DNA of 64,000 nt from DASRDR01 sp963812945 [NCBI: uncultured Candidatus Rokubacteria bacterium] (GTDB taxonomy: Bacteria; Methylomirabilota; Methylomirabilia; Rokubacteriales), in contig CAWEXD010000010.1 in assembly GCA_963812945.1 (NCBI GenBank), forward strand, positions 434,001 to 498,000, given 5' to 3'. The notes beneath the pieces were generated by a model. That model saw only the letters and a list, made by a program, of their open reading frames with translations, made no database searches and was not told the origin of the DNA. The position numbers were made by a program, and so were the translations under genes. The stretch's first letter is position 1. The number at the start of each line of letters is the position of its first letter. Shown one piece after another: positions 8,794-17,045 of this stretch.

Positions 8794-9291
8794 CTACTTG
8801 TTGCGCGGGTCGTCCTTCGGATCGACGTACGTCACGTCGAATGGGCCGGCGCCATTGATCTGGACGATCGTCTCCCCCTCGACCCAGGCGTAGTGCGGCA
8901 TCCCGGCCGGGAGGTGCACGAAGCTCGCCGGCGGCAGGTACGGGCTCGCCGCGCGAGCCAGCTTTTCACCGGACGCGACCGCGAACCGCCCCGCGATCAC
9001 GGTGACGAGCTCGTCCTTCGAATGGCGGTGCGGCGGCACGGCGTAGCCGTTGGGGAACTTCAAGCGGAGCACGAACGGCCCCTCCTTGGCCGGGTTGCCC
9101 AGGAGGACGGCCGCTTGCGCTCCCGGCGGCAGGGAGGGCGGGGCGGGGCCCCACGCGACGGCGTCGGCGGCCACCACCGTGTGATGCAGCACGGCGGCGT
9201 GCGGCGACGGCGCGAGGGCCAGCGTGGCGCCGAGGCCGAGCGCCGCGGCGGTCAGGCTGATCACTGCGAGAGAACGTCCTGCATGGCTCAT
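8794..9291 (-). CDS. Secreted cupin-domain protein
   Basis: A 165-residue protein with an N-terminal signal sequence (LAVISLTAAALGLGATLALA) and a single cupin barrel. The cupin metal motif is recognisable as PPHRHSKDELVTVIAGRFAV (two His and a Glu). Motif 2 is weaker (HLPAGMPHYAWVEG). Close relatives are small exported cupins of unknown substrate. The gene follows the methyltransferase on the same strand after 40 nt, so the two are probably co-transcribed. Function beyond a metal-binding beta barrel cannot be assigned. Confidence 0.85.
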   Translation of the reverse strand: MSHAGRSLAVISLTAAALGLGATLALAPSPHAAVLHHTVVAADAVAWGPAPPSLPPGAQAAVLLGNPAKEGPFVLRLKFPNGYAVPPHRHSKDELVTVIAGRFAVASGEKLARAASPYLPPASFVHLPAGMPHYAWVEGETIVQINGAGPFDVTYVDPKDDPRNK

Positions 9292-9331
9292 GACTCTGTC
9301 CTTTCCCGTGGGCTCAGGTGGCCCACACTCG

Positions 9332-10183
9332 TCAGTCTCTGGTGACGACGACCTCGAGGTACTCGGCGGGTACGACCATGGAGCCGTCCCGCGCGCGGTT
9401 GAACCGCTCGACCAGGGCGATCAGGTCGCGCTCGAGCTCGGCTCGCGATGCGGGCTCGAGCGCGGCGAAGGCCTTGAGGACCGGGCCGTAGTAGTTCCGG
9501 AAGACCTCCAGCCAGTGCGCCGGCGAGCGGTAGCGAAACACGAAGTGCCGTGGCGAGGTCGCGATCGAGGCCCCGTGGAGCCCGAACAGCTCGGCGATCC
9601 GCGCCCGGGTGCCCCAGAGCGCCGGCGACCGGGCGCCCGGAGGCGGCGGGAGGTGGCGGCCGATGGTCTTGAACACCTGACCGATGAAGCCCTCGGGCGT
9701 CCAGTTGGCGAGCCCGATCTTTCCGCCGGACTTCACGACGCGGAGCATTTCGCTCGCCGCCGTTTCCTGGTCGGGGGTGAACATCACCCCGAAGGTCGAC
9801 ACGACGACGTCGAAGCTCTCGCTCGGGAACGGAAGCGCCTCGGCGTCGGCCTCGCGGAACTCGATGTCAAGCCGTTCGGCGGCGGCTCGCTCGCGGGCGC
9901 GATCGAGCAGCTCGGGCACGTAGTCGGAGGCGACCACCTGGCACCATCGGCGCGCGGCCGCCAGCGAGACGTTCCCGTTGCCGGCCGCGACGTCCAGGAC
10001 CTTCTGTCCCGCGCGGATGTCGAGGGCCTCGCACAGCTCCTCGCCGACGATCTGCAGGGTCGTCCCGACGATGGCATAATCGCCCGAGGACCAGGCGGCC
10101 CGCTGGCGCGTCTTGAGCGCCTGGAGGTCGGCTTGGCCGGCGGGCTCGCGGGTTCGGGTCATGGGTACGGTGCTTGCGTCCAT
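9332..10183 (-). CDS. Class I SAM-dependent methyltransferase
   Basis: A 283-residue soluble methyltransferase of the UbiE/MenG-like type. Motif I (KVLDVAAGNGNVSL, residues 61-74) binds SAM. The acidic residue of motif II lies in VVASDY, motif III is visible as DVVVSTFGVMF, and a post-motif region reads KIGLANWTPEGF. The substrate is unknown; the WTPEGFIGQ segment is common in small-molecule C- or O-methyltransferases. The start follows AGGAGAGATGAC. It heads a probable operon with the secreted cupin and is divergent from a BTAD-type regulator whose start is 113 bp away, which suggests that regulator controls it. Confidence 0.9.
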   Translation of the reverse strand: MDASTVPMTRTREPAGQADLQALKTRQRAAWSSGDYAIVGTTLQIVGEELCEALDIRAGQKVLDVAAGNGNVSLAAARRWCQVVASDYVPELLDRARERAAAERLDIEFREADAEALPFPSESFDVVVSTFGVMFTPDQETAASEMLRVVKSGGKIGLANWTPEGFIGQVFKTIGRHLPPPPGARSPALWGTRARIAELFGLHGASIATSPRHFVFRYRSPAHWLEVFRNYYGPVLKAFAALEPASRAELERDLIALVERFNRARDGSMVVPAEYLEVVVTRD

Positions 10184-10296
10184 GTCATCTCTCCTCGTCG
10201 TCCTTCGATGCTTCGTTTCGCATCGGCCACGGCGGTCATCCGGGCCGCGCTCCGTGTGCGGCTCGTGACCGTCGATTGCGAGCGTAGCGTCCCGCC
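10184..10296. promoter_or_regulatory. Divergent intergenic region between methyltransferase and BTAD regulator
   Basis: This 113-bp gap separates two outward-reading genes and must hold both promoters. I see no unambiguous -35/-10 pair. Direct GTGGGAGCC/GTGGTAGCC/GTGGGAATT steps occur at the start of the regulator gene and could belong to its coding sequence or to an operator. Confidence 0.4.
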
Positions 10297-12345
10297 GTGG
10301 GAGCCACCGTGGTAGCCGCCGTGGGAATTCCCGAGGAGTTCGCCGGGCTGGGCCGGCCCGGCCAGCCCCCCGCGATCCACGTTCGGATGCTCGGGCGCCT
10401 GACGGTCTGGCGGCGGGGCGCCCCCCTGGCGCTGCCGGCCTCCCGCAAGGTGCGGGCGCTCTTCGCCTACCTGGCCCTGGCGCCGCGGCCCGTGACGCGG
10501 GGCCAGCTGTGCGAGCTCCTCTGGGAGGTTCCGAACGACCCGCGTGGCGAGCTCCGGTGGTCTCTCAGCAAGGTCCGGCGCCTCGTCGACGAGCGTGGCC
10601 GCCGGCGCGTCCAGACCCGCGCGGACACCGTTTGGCTGGACCTGTCGGACTGCCTCGTCGACGCGATCGAGGTGGCCCGCGCGACCGGCGAGGGCATCGA
10701 GACGCTCCCGGCGGGCCGGCAGCGCGCGCTGGCCGCGCTGTTCGGCGGCGACTTCCTGGAAGGCCTGGCCATCGGCCGCAGCCCCGCCTTCGACGGGTGG
10801 CTCACGGCCCAGCGCCGCCGATTCCGCGGCTGCCACGCGGCCCTGCTGGAGCACCTCGTCAAGCGCGTGCCCGACGACGAGGCGTTCCCATACCTGGAGC
10901 ACTGGCTCCAGCTGGCGCCCTTCGATCCGCGCGTCCACGACCTCCTGCTGAGCGCCTTCGCCCGGCGCGGCCAGATCCGGGAAGGCGAGGAGCACCTGGC
11001 CGCGACCGCCCGGCTGTTCGAGGGCGAAGGCCTCGACGCGGCGCCGCTGCGCGACGCCTGGCAGTCGGCGAGGGCGCGCGCCGCCTCCACGCCGGAGATC
11101 CGGGTCTCCGCTCCGTGGATGCCCGCCGCTGGCAGCGACGCCGTCATCATCCCGGCGGCTCGCCGCGCCTCCATCGCGGTGATGCCGTTCGTCGACCGGT
11201 CCGCCACCGCCGACACCCGCGGCGGGCCCGCCGACGCGCTCGCCCACGACGTGATCACCCGGCTCGCGAAGCTGCGCATCCTGTTCGTCATCGCCGAGGG
11301 GACCGTGTTCGCCTTGCACGAGCGCCGCGTCGGTCCCGAGGAAGCCGGCCGGATGCTGAACGTCGACTACGTCGTGAGCGGCACCCTCCGGCGCGACGGC
11401 AAGCAGCTCGCGGTGACGGTCGAGCTGACCGAGACGCGGACCGCCCGGATCGTGTGGGCGGAGGGCCTGAAGCACAAGCTGGACGATGCGTTCCTCGTGA
11501 TCGAGAAGATCGGCAACCGGATCGTCGCCACCGTCGCGAGCGAGATCGAGACGATCGAGCGCAACCGCGCCATCCTACGGCCGCCGAGCTCGCTGGACGC
11601 GTGGGAGGCGCATCACCGGGGCTTGTGGCACATGTACCGGTTCAGCAAGGCCGACAACGAGCGCGCCCGGCACTTCTTCGGGACGGCGGTGCGCCTCGAC
11701 CCGACCTTCGCCCGCGCCTACGCCGGCCTGTCCTTCACGCACTTCCAGACCGCGTTCCAGGGCTGGGCGAAGCGCGGGCCGGCGGTGGACCGGGCCTTCG
11801 AGGCCGCCACGCAAGGCCTCATGGCCGACGACCGCGACCCCGCCGCCCACTGGGCCATGGGCCGGGCGCTCTGGCTGCGCGGCCAGGACGACCAGTCCGT
11901 CGTCGAGCTCGAGCGGGCCATCGACCTCAGCCCCAATTTCGCCCTGGGCCACTACACGCTGGCGTTCGTCAACTCGCAGACGGGCGACCCGAAGGCCGCC
12001 ATCTCCTCCTCCGACTACTCGCGCCGACTGAGCCCGTTCGACCCCCTCCTGTTCGGCATGCTGGGCGCGCGCGCCATGGCGCTCGTCCGGCTCGGCCGGC
12101 TCGAGGAAGCCGCCGACTGGGCCGTCAAGGCCGCCTGCCGCCCCAACGCGCATCCGCACATCCTCGCGATCGCCGCCTTCAGCCTGGCGCTGTCGGGGTC
12201 GCTCGACGAGGCGCGCAAGTGGGCCACCGCGCTGCGCCGCGCGCATCCCGGCTACGGCATCGCCGACTTCCTCGGTGCCTTTCGGTTCGACCCGCCCGGC
12301 GCGGCGCTGTTTCGCAAAGGGGCCAGGCGTCTCGGGTTGGCGTGA
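10297..12345 (+). CDS. BTAD (SARP-like) regulator with TolB-like and TPR regions
   Basis: A 682-residue regulator. Residues 30-110 form a winged-helix DNA-binding domain of the OmpR/SARP type (RMLGRLTVWRRG, KVRALFAYLAL, RWSLSKVRRLVDE). Residues 115-265 match the bacterial transcriptional activator (BTAD) helical domain. Residues 290-410 resemble the TolB/FlgO-like segment common in cyclase and Lon-type regulators (ASIAVMPFVDRS, LNVDYVVSGTLRRDGKQLAV). The C-terminal half is TPR repeats with NPNFALGHYTLA-like units. It is cytoplasmic and probably activates the divergent methyltransferase-cupin operon. The GTG start is uncertain by a few codons. No effector domain is evident. Confidence 0.88.
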   Translation: MGATVVAAVGIPEEFAGLGRPGQPPAIHVRMLGRLTVWRRGAPLALPASRKVRALFAYLALAPRPVTRGQLCELLWEVPNDPRGELRWSLSKVRRLVDERGRRRVQTRADTVWLDLSDCLVDAIEVARATGEGIETLPAGRQRALAALFGGDFLEGLAIGRSPAFDGWLTAQRRRFRGCHAALLEHLVKRVPDDEAFPYLEHWLQLAPFDPRVHDLLLSAFARRGQIREGEEHLAATARLFEGEGLDAAPLRDAWQSARARAASTPEIRVSAPWMPAAGSDAVIIPAARRASIAVMPFVDRSATADTRGGPADALAHDVITRLAKLRILFVIAEGTVFALHERRVGPEEAGRMLNVDYVVSGTLRRDGKQLAVTVELTETRTARIVWAEGLKHKLDDAFLVIEKIGNRIVATVASEIETIERNRAILRPPSSLDAWEAHHRGLWHMYRFSKADNERARHFFGTAVRLDPTFARAYAGLSFTHFQTAFQGWAKRGPAVDRAFEAATQGLMADDRDPAAHWAMGRALWLRGQDDQSVVELERAIDLSPNFALGHYTLAFVNSQTGDPKAAISSSDYSRRLSPFDPLLFGMLGARAMALVRLGRLEEAADWAVKAACRPNAHPHILAIAAFSLALSGSLDEARKWATALRRAHPGYGIADFLGAFRFDPPGAALFRKGARRLGLA

Positions 12346-12524
12346 CGAGCGCGGGGGAATCGAGGGCGGACCGCCTCGCAGACCTGGTGCGCTTCGTCAG
12401 CGCATCCCGCTGAGACCGGCCGGCCGGCGGCCTGAAGCGCTCCTTCGCGCCGTCGGGGACGAACACGGGACGAGGGGCACCCTGGGGAGCGTCGACCGTG
12501 TCGCCAGGGCCCGGGGGACCGCTT

Positions 12525-12992
12525 TCAGCGCAGCGACTCCCCCAGGAGCTTGGCGAGATCCCCGCCACCAGTCTTGCCGACGTAGTTGGTCAGCACGGGC
12601 ACCGCCTTCTTGACCGCGTCGCCCTTGAGCCCGAGCTTCCTGAACGACTGTGCGACACCGGCCAGGTCCCCGACGCCCTCCTTGCCCACTGCCTGGCCGA
12701 GCGCTCCGGCGCCGGCCGCCTTGGCGTCGAGAGCGGGGGCCGCAGCGAGCAGTTGGTCCATGTCGGGAACGGCGCTGGCGACCTTGCCGAAGTTCTCGGG
12801 CGCCATCCGGGTCTTGGCCAGGCGGAAGAGCGACCCCGCCGCACCCTCGGCCTGCTTCGTCGTGCTGCCCAACTCCTTGGCGAGCAGGCTCGCAAGCTCG
12901 GAACTGGTCTTCCCGGCCGGCGCCTGTGCCAGCGCAGACCCCGGGGCCACGAATGCTGCCACGATCAGGACCCAGCCGACAGCTCGATTCAT
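12525..12992 (-). CDS. DUF2780 domain exported protein
   Basis: A 155-residue protein with a signal peptide (MNRAVGWVLIVAAFVAPGSA, cleaved near ALAQA) followed by a helical domain of the DUF2780/VcgC type. Motifs: ELASLLAKELGSTTKQAEGA, LAGVAQSFRKLGL and VLTNYVGKTGGGDLAKLL. It should be periplasmic. The start is at the second possible ATG, because GGAGGACGGCG precedes it and the longer upstream frame has no signal. The function of the family is unknown. It is convergent with the BTAD regulator. Confidence 0.82.
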   Translation of the reverse strand: MNRAVGWVLIVAAFVAPGSALAQAPAGKTSSELASLLAKELGSTTKQAEGAAGSLFRLAKTRMAPENFGKVASAVPDMDQLLAAAPALDAKAAGAGALGQAVGKEGVGDLAGVAQSFRKLGLKGDAVKKAVPVLTNYVGKTGGGDLAKLLGESLR

Positions 12993-13402
12993 CGCCGTCC
13001 TCCCTCTTGCCGCTTGGCCACGGATCTTCGCGGACAGACCGACGTGCACACGGCCTGAGATTCGGGAAACCCCTCGGGGTTTCAGCGTGCACCGCCCGGA
13101 TGCGAACAGCAGCAGGAGCTCCATGCAGACCCGCGTTCCTTGACGACCGTCTTCCTACAAGGATCGCCTTGGCACTCACGCAGAAGTATACATGCCGGTC
13201 AGATGGATGTGGCAGCGCTCCGGGTGGTCACCGGTGCGGCGTATTGCGAATGACATGACGCTCCGGCCGCGGCCAGGTCCTCCAGGACTTCATGACGGCG
13301 GCGGAGACCCCGCCGACCCGGCTCGACGCCCATGGCCGCCCCGTGTAACCGAAACTGCCGCCATCACTCTCGACGCCGTTCGCGTACGAGGGCCATCGAG
13401 TG

Positions 13403-13580
13403 GGTGAGCCGTGAAGGAATCGAACCTTCAACTTACTGATCAAGAGGTGGTCCCAGGACCGAACTCCCACGCACTCAGGTCACCTAGTCGTGCGGACTTG
13501 ACGCAGGATCGCCTGATCGATGGTCGTCTGAGTGCGGAGGAGTTCGGTGGAGTTTGGCACTGGCATGCCACCGAGGATTC
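13403..13580 (-). repeat. tRNA-Lys-half repeat family, copy C
   Basis: Carries GGTGAGCCGTGAAGGAATCG and CAACTTACTGATCAAGAGG (minus strand: anticodon-loop-like CTCTTGA, T-arm GAAGG-TTCGATT-CCTTC, acceptor ACGGCTC, ACC). The outer half follows: CGAACTCCCACGCACTCAGG, GAGTTCGGTGGAGTTTGGCA and CATGCCACCGAGGATTCG. There is no GC hairpin left of it, unlike copies G to M. Confidence 0.85.
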
Positions 13581-13762
13581 GGGCGCGGCCCATGCCGCCT
13601 TCGAGCGGGAATCGGCGGGCAGAAGGCCCTTCTCGGTTGTGTCCCCAGGGAACCCGAGGTCGTCCGCTACCCCATCGTGCTTGAGGCCGACGCGCTCATC
13701 GACGACGGCTCCCGCCCCCGCGCGGCCCCATCCCTCCCGACCGTCGCTTTCGGATCGTCTGC

Positions 13763-13896
13763 GTCGCCCTGGACTGCACAGTACACAGTGCAGCCTGCAC
13801 AGTGTGGTGTGCAGCGTCGTGGAACTCAGCGATTCTTGGACGGTTCGAGTCGATTCGGGCGCCACCTGGGCAGTCGATTGCCCTGTTTTCTGTGCA
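13763..13896 (-). repeat. TGCACA-rich repeat, copy 2 (inverted relative to copy 1)
   Basis: The reverse complement reads GTGCACAGAAAACAGGGCA at its start, AGAATCGCTGAGTTCC in the middle and GCTGCACACCACACTGTGCA near its end. This matches the repeat at 8177-8297 over its whole length with substitutions. Both copies lie within a few hundred bases of a main-family repeat (copies B and C). Confidence 0.7.
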
Positions 13897-14511
13897 CACC
13901 CCCCCGACAGGCCCGCCCGGTGCATGGCACGGGACATGGCACCGAAGTGCGCAGGGCAGCAGCCAGAACCGGCACCGTTCAAGCCACCATGTGGCGCTTG
14001 GCGTGGATCTCGCTTCCCGACATGGGTCGAGCCCCGGCCATGTCTCACCGAAGTTCTCGACGCCGTGGCGTGTGGTCGGACTCGAGCTGGGAGCGGCCGG
14101 CGGGCCGGGCCGTAGCCGAGATCCGAACTGCCAGCGAGTCGGGCGGCCGACCGTCCAGACCCGTCCCCGAGCCTCTCCGTTTGGAGTGTCCGGCGTGGTC
14201 ACCAGAATGGTCAGACGGGCACGATTACCTTGGCTGCACGTCGCCAGCTGGGGGGTACCCACGGTCCGGTGCGGGTACCCGAACGGGACCTCGACGGAGT
14301 CCAGAGCGCTCTGCCCGTACGCGTTGGGCGCGGGGTCCTCGCGAGCGTCGGGCGCCTGACAGGGCCCGGCCGCCCCCCTTAAGCTCTGACCCCTTCGTCC
14401 CGTGGAGAGAAGATCGTCTCGCACGCCGAGCTATCTGGGGACCCTCGCTGGCGCATCGTAGGTTCTCAGACCTTCACCTTCACCGAGCAGACGGCAACAC
14501 GGGAGGTGCTC

Positions 14512-15216
14512 ATGGCGACAGTAGGAGCTGAGTGGATCAACAACTTCCCCGACCCCTGCGACCAGAACGAGCTGTCCTACTGCGACGAAACCTCCGAAGG
14601 GTTTCTCAACGGCATGGTTTCACGAGGCCACACGCAGCTGTTCAACTGGGGCAACGGCAACGCGTGGGAACAGGACTTTCGCGACCCCGCGTTCGGAGGC
14701 GACGACACGAACTGGGCCGACAAGGTCGACTTCGTGCACTTCTCGTCGCACGGGTCGACCAGCTCCGCCAACGTGTTCTCCGGGTTCTTCGGGGGTCAGG
14801 TCGATGCGTGTACCTGGAAGTCGAACAAAGCGCGATTCGGCAACAACCAGCTCGAATATCTCTGCATCGACGCCTGCAACAGCCTGGAGCTGACACTCGA
14901 CATCATCGCCACCTGGCACGGCAGCTTCCACCGCATGCGGATGATTCTGGCCTTCACCGACCTGGTGTCCGACTCCTGGTGGACCGATGATCGCGGCTAC
15001 CGTTTCGCGCGCAGGGCGGGGAACGGCGAGCGTCTCACGAACGCTTGGCTGGACGAGTGTTACTCGTACTGGGCCGACGACAACCCGGCCACAATGGCGG
15101 CGGGGCGCACCCAGAGCGATGCGATCAGCCGGCGCGACAACGAGCGCCTTGGAGCCGGGTTCAGCGACATTCCCCACGGCGAAGTCGCCTGGTACGCCTG
15201 GCGCTGGAGATCCTAG
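14512..15216 (+). CDS. DUF6345 family protein, possible caspase-fold peptidase
   Basis: A 234-residue protein with no signal peptide. It shows the DUF6345 pattern FNWGNGNAWEQDFRDP (near 44), WADKVDFVHFSSHGS (near 71) and QLEYLCIDACNSLEL (near 116). A His-Gly after one hydrophobic strand and an Asp-Ala-Cys after another is the arrangement of the catalytic His/Cys dyad in caspase-like (clan CD) peptidases. A proteolytic role is therefore plausible but is my inference. The ATG is preceded by GGGAGGTGCTC. It is the first gene of a likely three-gene operon. Base composition is slightly lower in GC than its neighbours. Confidence 0.75.
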   Translation: MATVGAEWINNFPDPCDQNELSYCDETSEGFLNGMVSRGHTQLFNWGNGNAWEQDFRDPAFGGDDTNWADKVDFVHFSSHGSTSSANVFSGFFGGQVDACTWKSNKARFGNNQLEYLCIDACNSLELTLDIIATWHGSFHRMRMILAFTDLVSDSWWTDDRGYRFARRAGNGERLTNAWLDECYSYWADDNPATMAAGRTQSDAISRRDNERLGAGFSDIPHGEVAWYAWRWRS

Positions 15217-15323
15217 TGTCACCTCCGGCATCCATGGGGCCAGCTCCTCTGCGTTCCCCTGCTGGGCCGACCCTCTCGGATTCCGGGTAACGCTGAACGA
15301 AGCACCCGAAGGAGGTTGCTCCG

Positions 15324-16193
15324 ATGGCGATCACGTTCGAAGCTGACTTGCCTCGCAACATTCCCACGAGCGCCACGGTATACAAGCTCGGTAAGCCCGC
15401 CGTATCGACCGCGCAGCTCGCCAAGACCGCCAAGCGCCTGGGCCTGAAAGGCAACGGGCATGACTTCATCATGGCGCAGGACTCGCTCGCCTACGTCGAG
15501 GGACGCTGGCAGCTCGAGATCCAGCGCGTCTCGGGTGCGCTCAGGTATACGCACCTCGACAAGTACGGTGTGCAGACAGACAAGGCATTCGAGCTACCGG
15601 ACCAACGCGCAGCGAGTGTGGCCAGTCGATTCCTCGCGACCTCGGGGCTCTTCCCCAAGGGGTCCGCGAAGCTCCGAGGGGTCACGCACATGCGAGGCGC
15701 CAGCGCCAGCCTTGCCTCCAAGAGAATCACCGAACAGGTGCTGGATGCGGGCGTGGTGTACGGACGGACCGTTGAAGGCCTGCCCGTAGATGGCCCGGGC
15801 GGCTTTGCAATGGTGAACATCGATCCCGAGGCCGCGGTCGTCGGAATGCGCTGTGTCTGGCGGCCACTGGGGGCGCGACTGGCCACGGTCAAGATCAAGC
15901 CCCCTGACGGTGCGCTTGAAGAACTACGGAAGCGAGCCGGCGAGTTCAGAGGTGACACGACCGTCGTCAAGTCGACGTTCGGTTACTTCGAGCTTGGCGC
16001 GAGCGACCAGCAAACCGTGCTCGAGCCGGCCTACGCGTTCGTCCTCGTCGTGCGTGATGGTGAGGTCGCGATGAAATCCGCCTACGTCGTGCACGCCGGT
16101 GAGAGAGCCTACGGTAGACTCATGGGTAAGAAGCGCTTTGCGGCGGTCAAACCGCAGAAGCTTCGGAAGAGGGATGCAGCTCGAAGAGACTGA
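15324..16193 (+). CDS. Hypothetical protein resembling the N-terminal region of DUF6345 proteins
   Basis: A 289-residue soluble protein behind a strong GAAGGAGG ribosome site. Features seen: a short N-terminal strand region (ATVYKLGKPAVSTAQLA), a helix (AKTAKRLGLKG), a YTHLDKYGVQ segment, VVYGRTVEGLPVDGPGGFAM (near 152) and EAAVVGMRCVWRPLG. The stretch GR-(T/E)-(V/L)-(E/D)-GLPV-x-GPG recalls the region that precedes the catalytic part in longer DUF6345 proteins. It probably works with the upstream gene, 107 nt away. If so, the two halves are split and encoded in reversed order here. No enzymatic motif is visible. Confidence 0.55.
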   Translation: MAITFEADLPRNIPTSATVYKLGKPAVSTAQLAKTAKRLGLKGNGHDFIMAQDSLAYVEGRWQLEIQRVSGALRYTHLDKYGVQTDKAFELPDQRAASVASRFLATSGLFPKGSAKLRGVTHMRGASASLASKRITEQVLDAGVVYGRTVEGLPVDGPGGFAMVNIDPEAAVVGMRCVWRPLGARLATVKIKPPDGALEELRKRAGEFRGDTTVVKSTFGYFELGASDQQTVLEPAYAFVLVVRDGEVAMKSAYVVHAGERAYGRLMGKKRFAAVKPQKLRKRDAARRD

Positions 16194-16644
16194 ACGGCGG
16201 ATGCGGCCGGGGGGTTGGACGGCCCGGCCGCTCCTTGCCCACGACGAGTCGCTGTCGGCGCGTCTGCAGGACGATGCCCACCGGCTGAAGCGGATGGGCA
16301 CGACCGGGTCGGTCCTGGGCGGAAGGCTGGCGGAGCTACTGGCGGGCGCTTCGGCCAGCGACTGGTTCCGGCCGCGCGGGCAGGGAGACTTCGAGGTGGA
16401 ACTGCACCGGCGGCGCGGCTTCGTCACGTGCCCCTGGGCGCCTGAAGAATACGCCAAGTGCGTCGTTGGCGAGGGATCGCGGGCGACTGCCAACGAGTTC
16501 GTGGTGCGCAACCGCAAGTCGCGCCGCCGGCTTGCGGGCTTCGAGATCAGCGCCCACCTCATCCGCGATCACGCCTTTTTCGGCGGCGTCGGCACGGCGT
16601 TCAGGATCGAGCCCGAAGATCTGGCCGCCTTGCTCACCCCATAG
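16174..16644 (+). CDS. Unrecognised protein, third gene of the DUF6345 cluster
   Basis: A 156-residue soluble protein starting MQLEETERRMRPGGWT, with a GAAGAGGG ribosome site inside the end of the previous gene (20-nt overlap). It contains an acidic/basic helical N-terminus, then DFEVELHRRRGFVTCPWAPE, a pair of cysteines about 12 residues apart and ISAHLIRDHAFFGGVGTAFR. I recognise no family. The overlap implies translational coupling with the DUF6345-like partner. The frame could be read from an upstream ATG at 16099, but that would overlap the neighbour by 95 nt. Confidence 0.5.
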   Translation: MQLEETERRMRPGGWTARPLLAHDESLSARLQDDAHRLKRMGTTGSVLGGRLAELLAGASASDWFRPRGQGDFEVELHRRRGFVTCPWAPEEYAKCVVGEGSRATANEFVVRNRKSRRRLAGFEISAHLIRDHAFFGGVGTAFRIEPEDLAALLTP

Positions 16645-17045
16645 GGGCGAAGATCTCGGGCTCGTCGCGCATCAAGCTCCGAGCCGCTCGGGACTGCAGG
16701 TCGGCGGACGAGGCGGGCAAGATCCTCGTCGACGAGTTCAAGGCGACGTATCCCAGTTGGGCGCAGCCGGCGAGGGTGCAGGGCGGGGTGGCCGCGGTCT
16801 ACCGAGAACTGCCGTAGCCCGAGGTCCAGACCGACGTCCCGCGGCCTCCCCACGATCAACTCGTCCCCGGGGCGTCAACCTGGTGCCGAAACTGGCGCAC
16901 CGGCGCGACGGAGCTTTGACCTGGGCCGTCGACCGTGCCGGGCTGCCTTGCGCCCCTCCCAGGCATGGCGACCGATCCTGACCCATCAGATCCGACGCGT
17001 CAGGGCAAGTCGTGGGCAAGTCACAGCGGGGGATGGTAGTCAAGA
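16645..17045. other. Gap holding a possible start-less coding fragment
   Basis: Between 16635 and 16817 (plus strand) a frame reads RIKLRAARDCRSADEAGKIL then VDEFKATYPSWAQPARVQGG before a stop. It has no ATG, GTG or TTG of its own and is out of frame with the preceding gene. It could be a frameshifted tail of that gene or chance. The remaining sequence shows nothing. Confidence 0.3.

Larger units (their letters stand above)
12993..14511. other. 1.5-kb gene-free region with two repeats
   Basis: No supported coding sequence. It contains main-family copy C (13403-13580) and the second TGCACA-rich repeat (13763-13896). The last few hundred bases lead into the DUF6345 cluster and probably include its promoter. 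Many open frames here are GC-driven and lack ribosome sites or conserved content. Confidence 0.5.
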
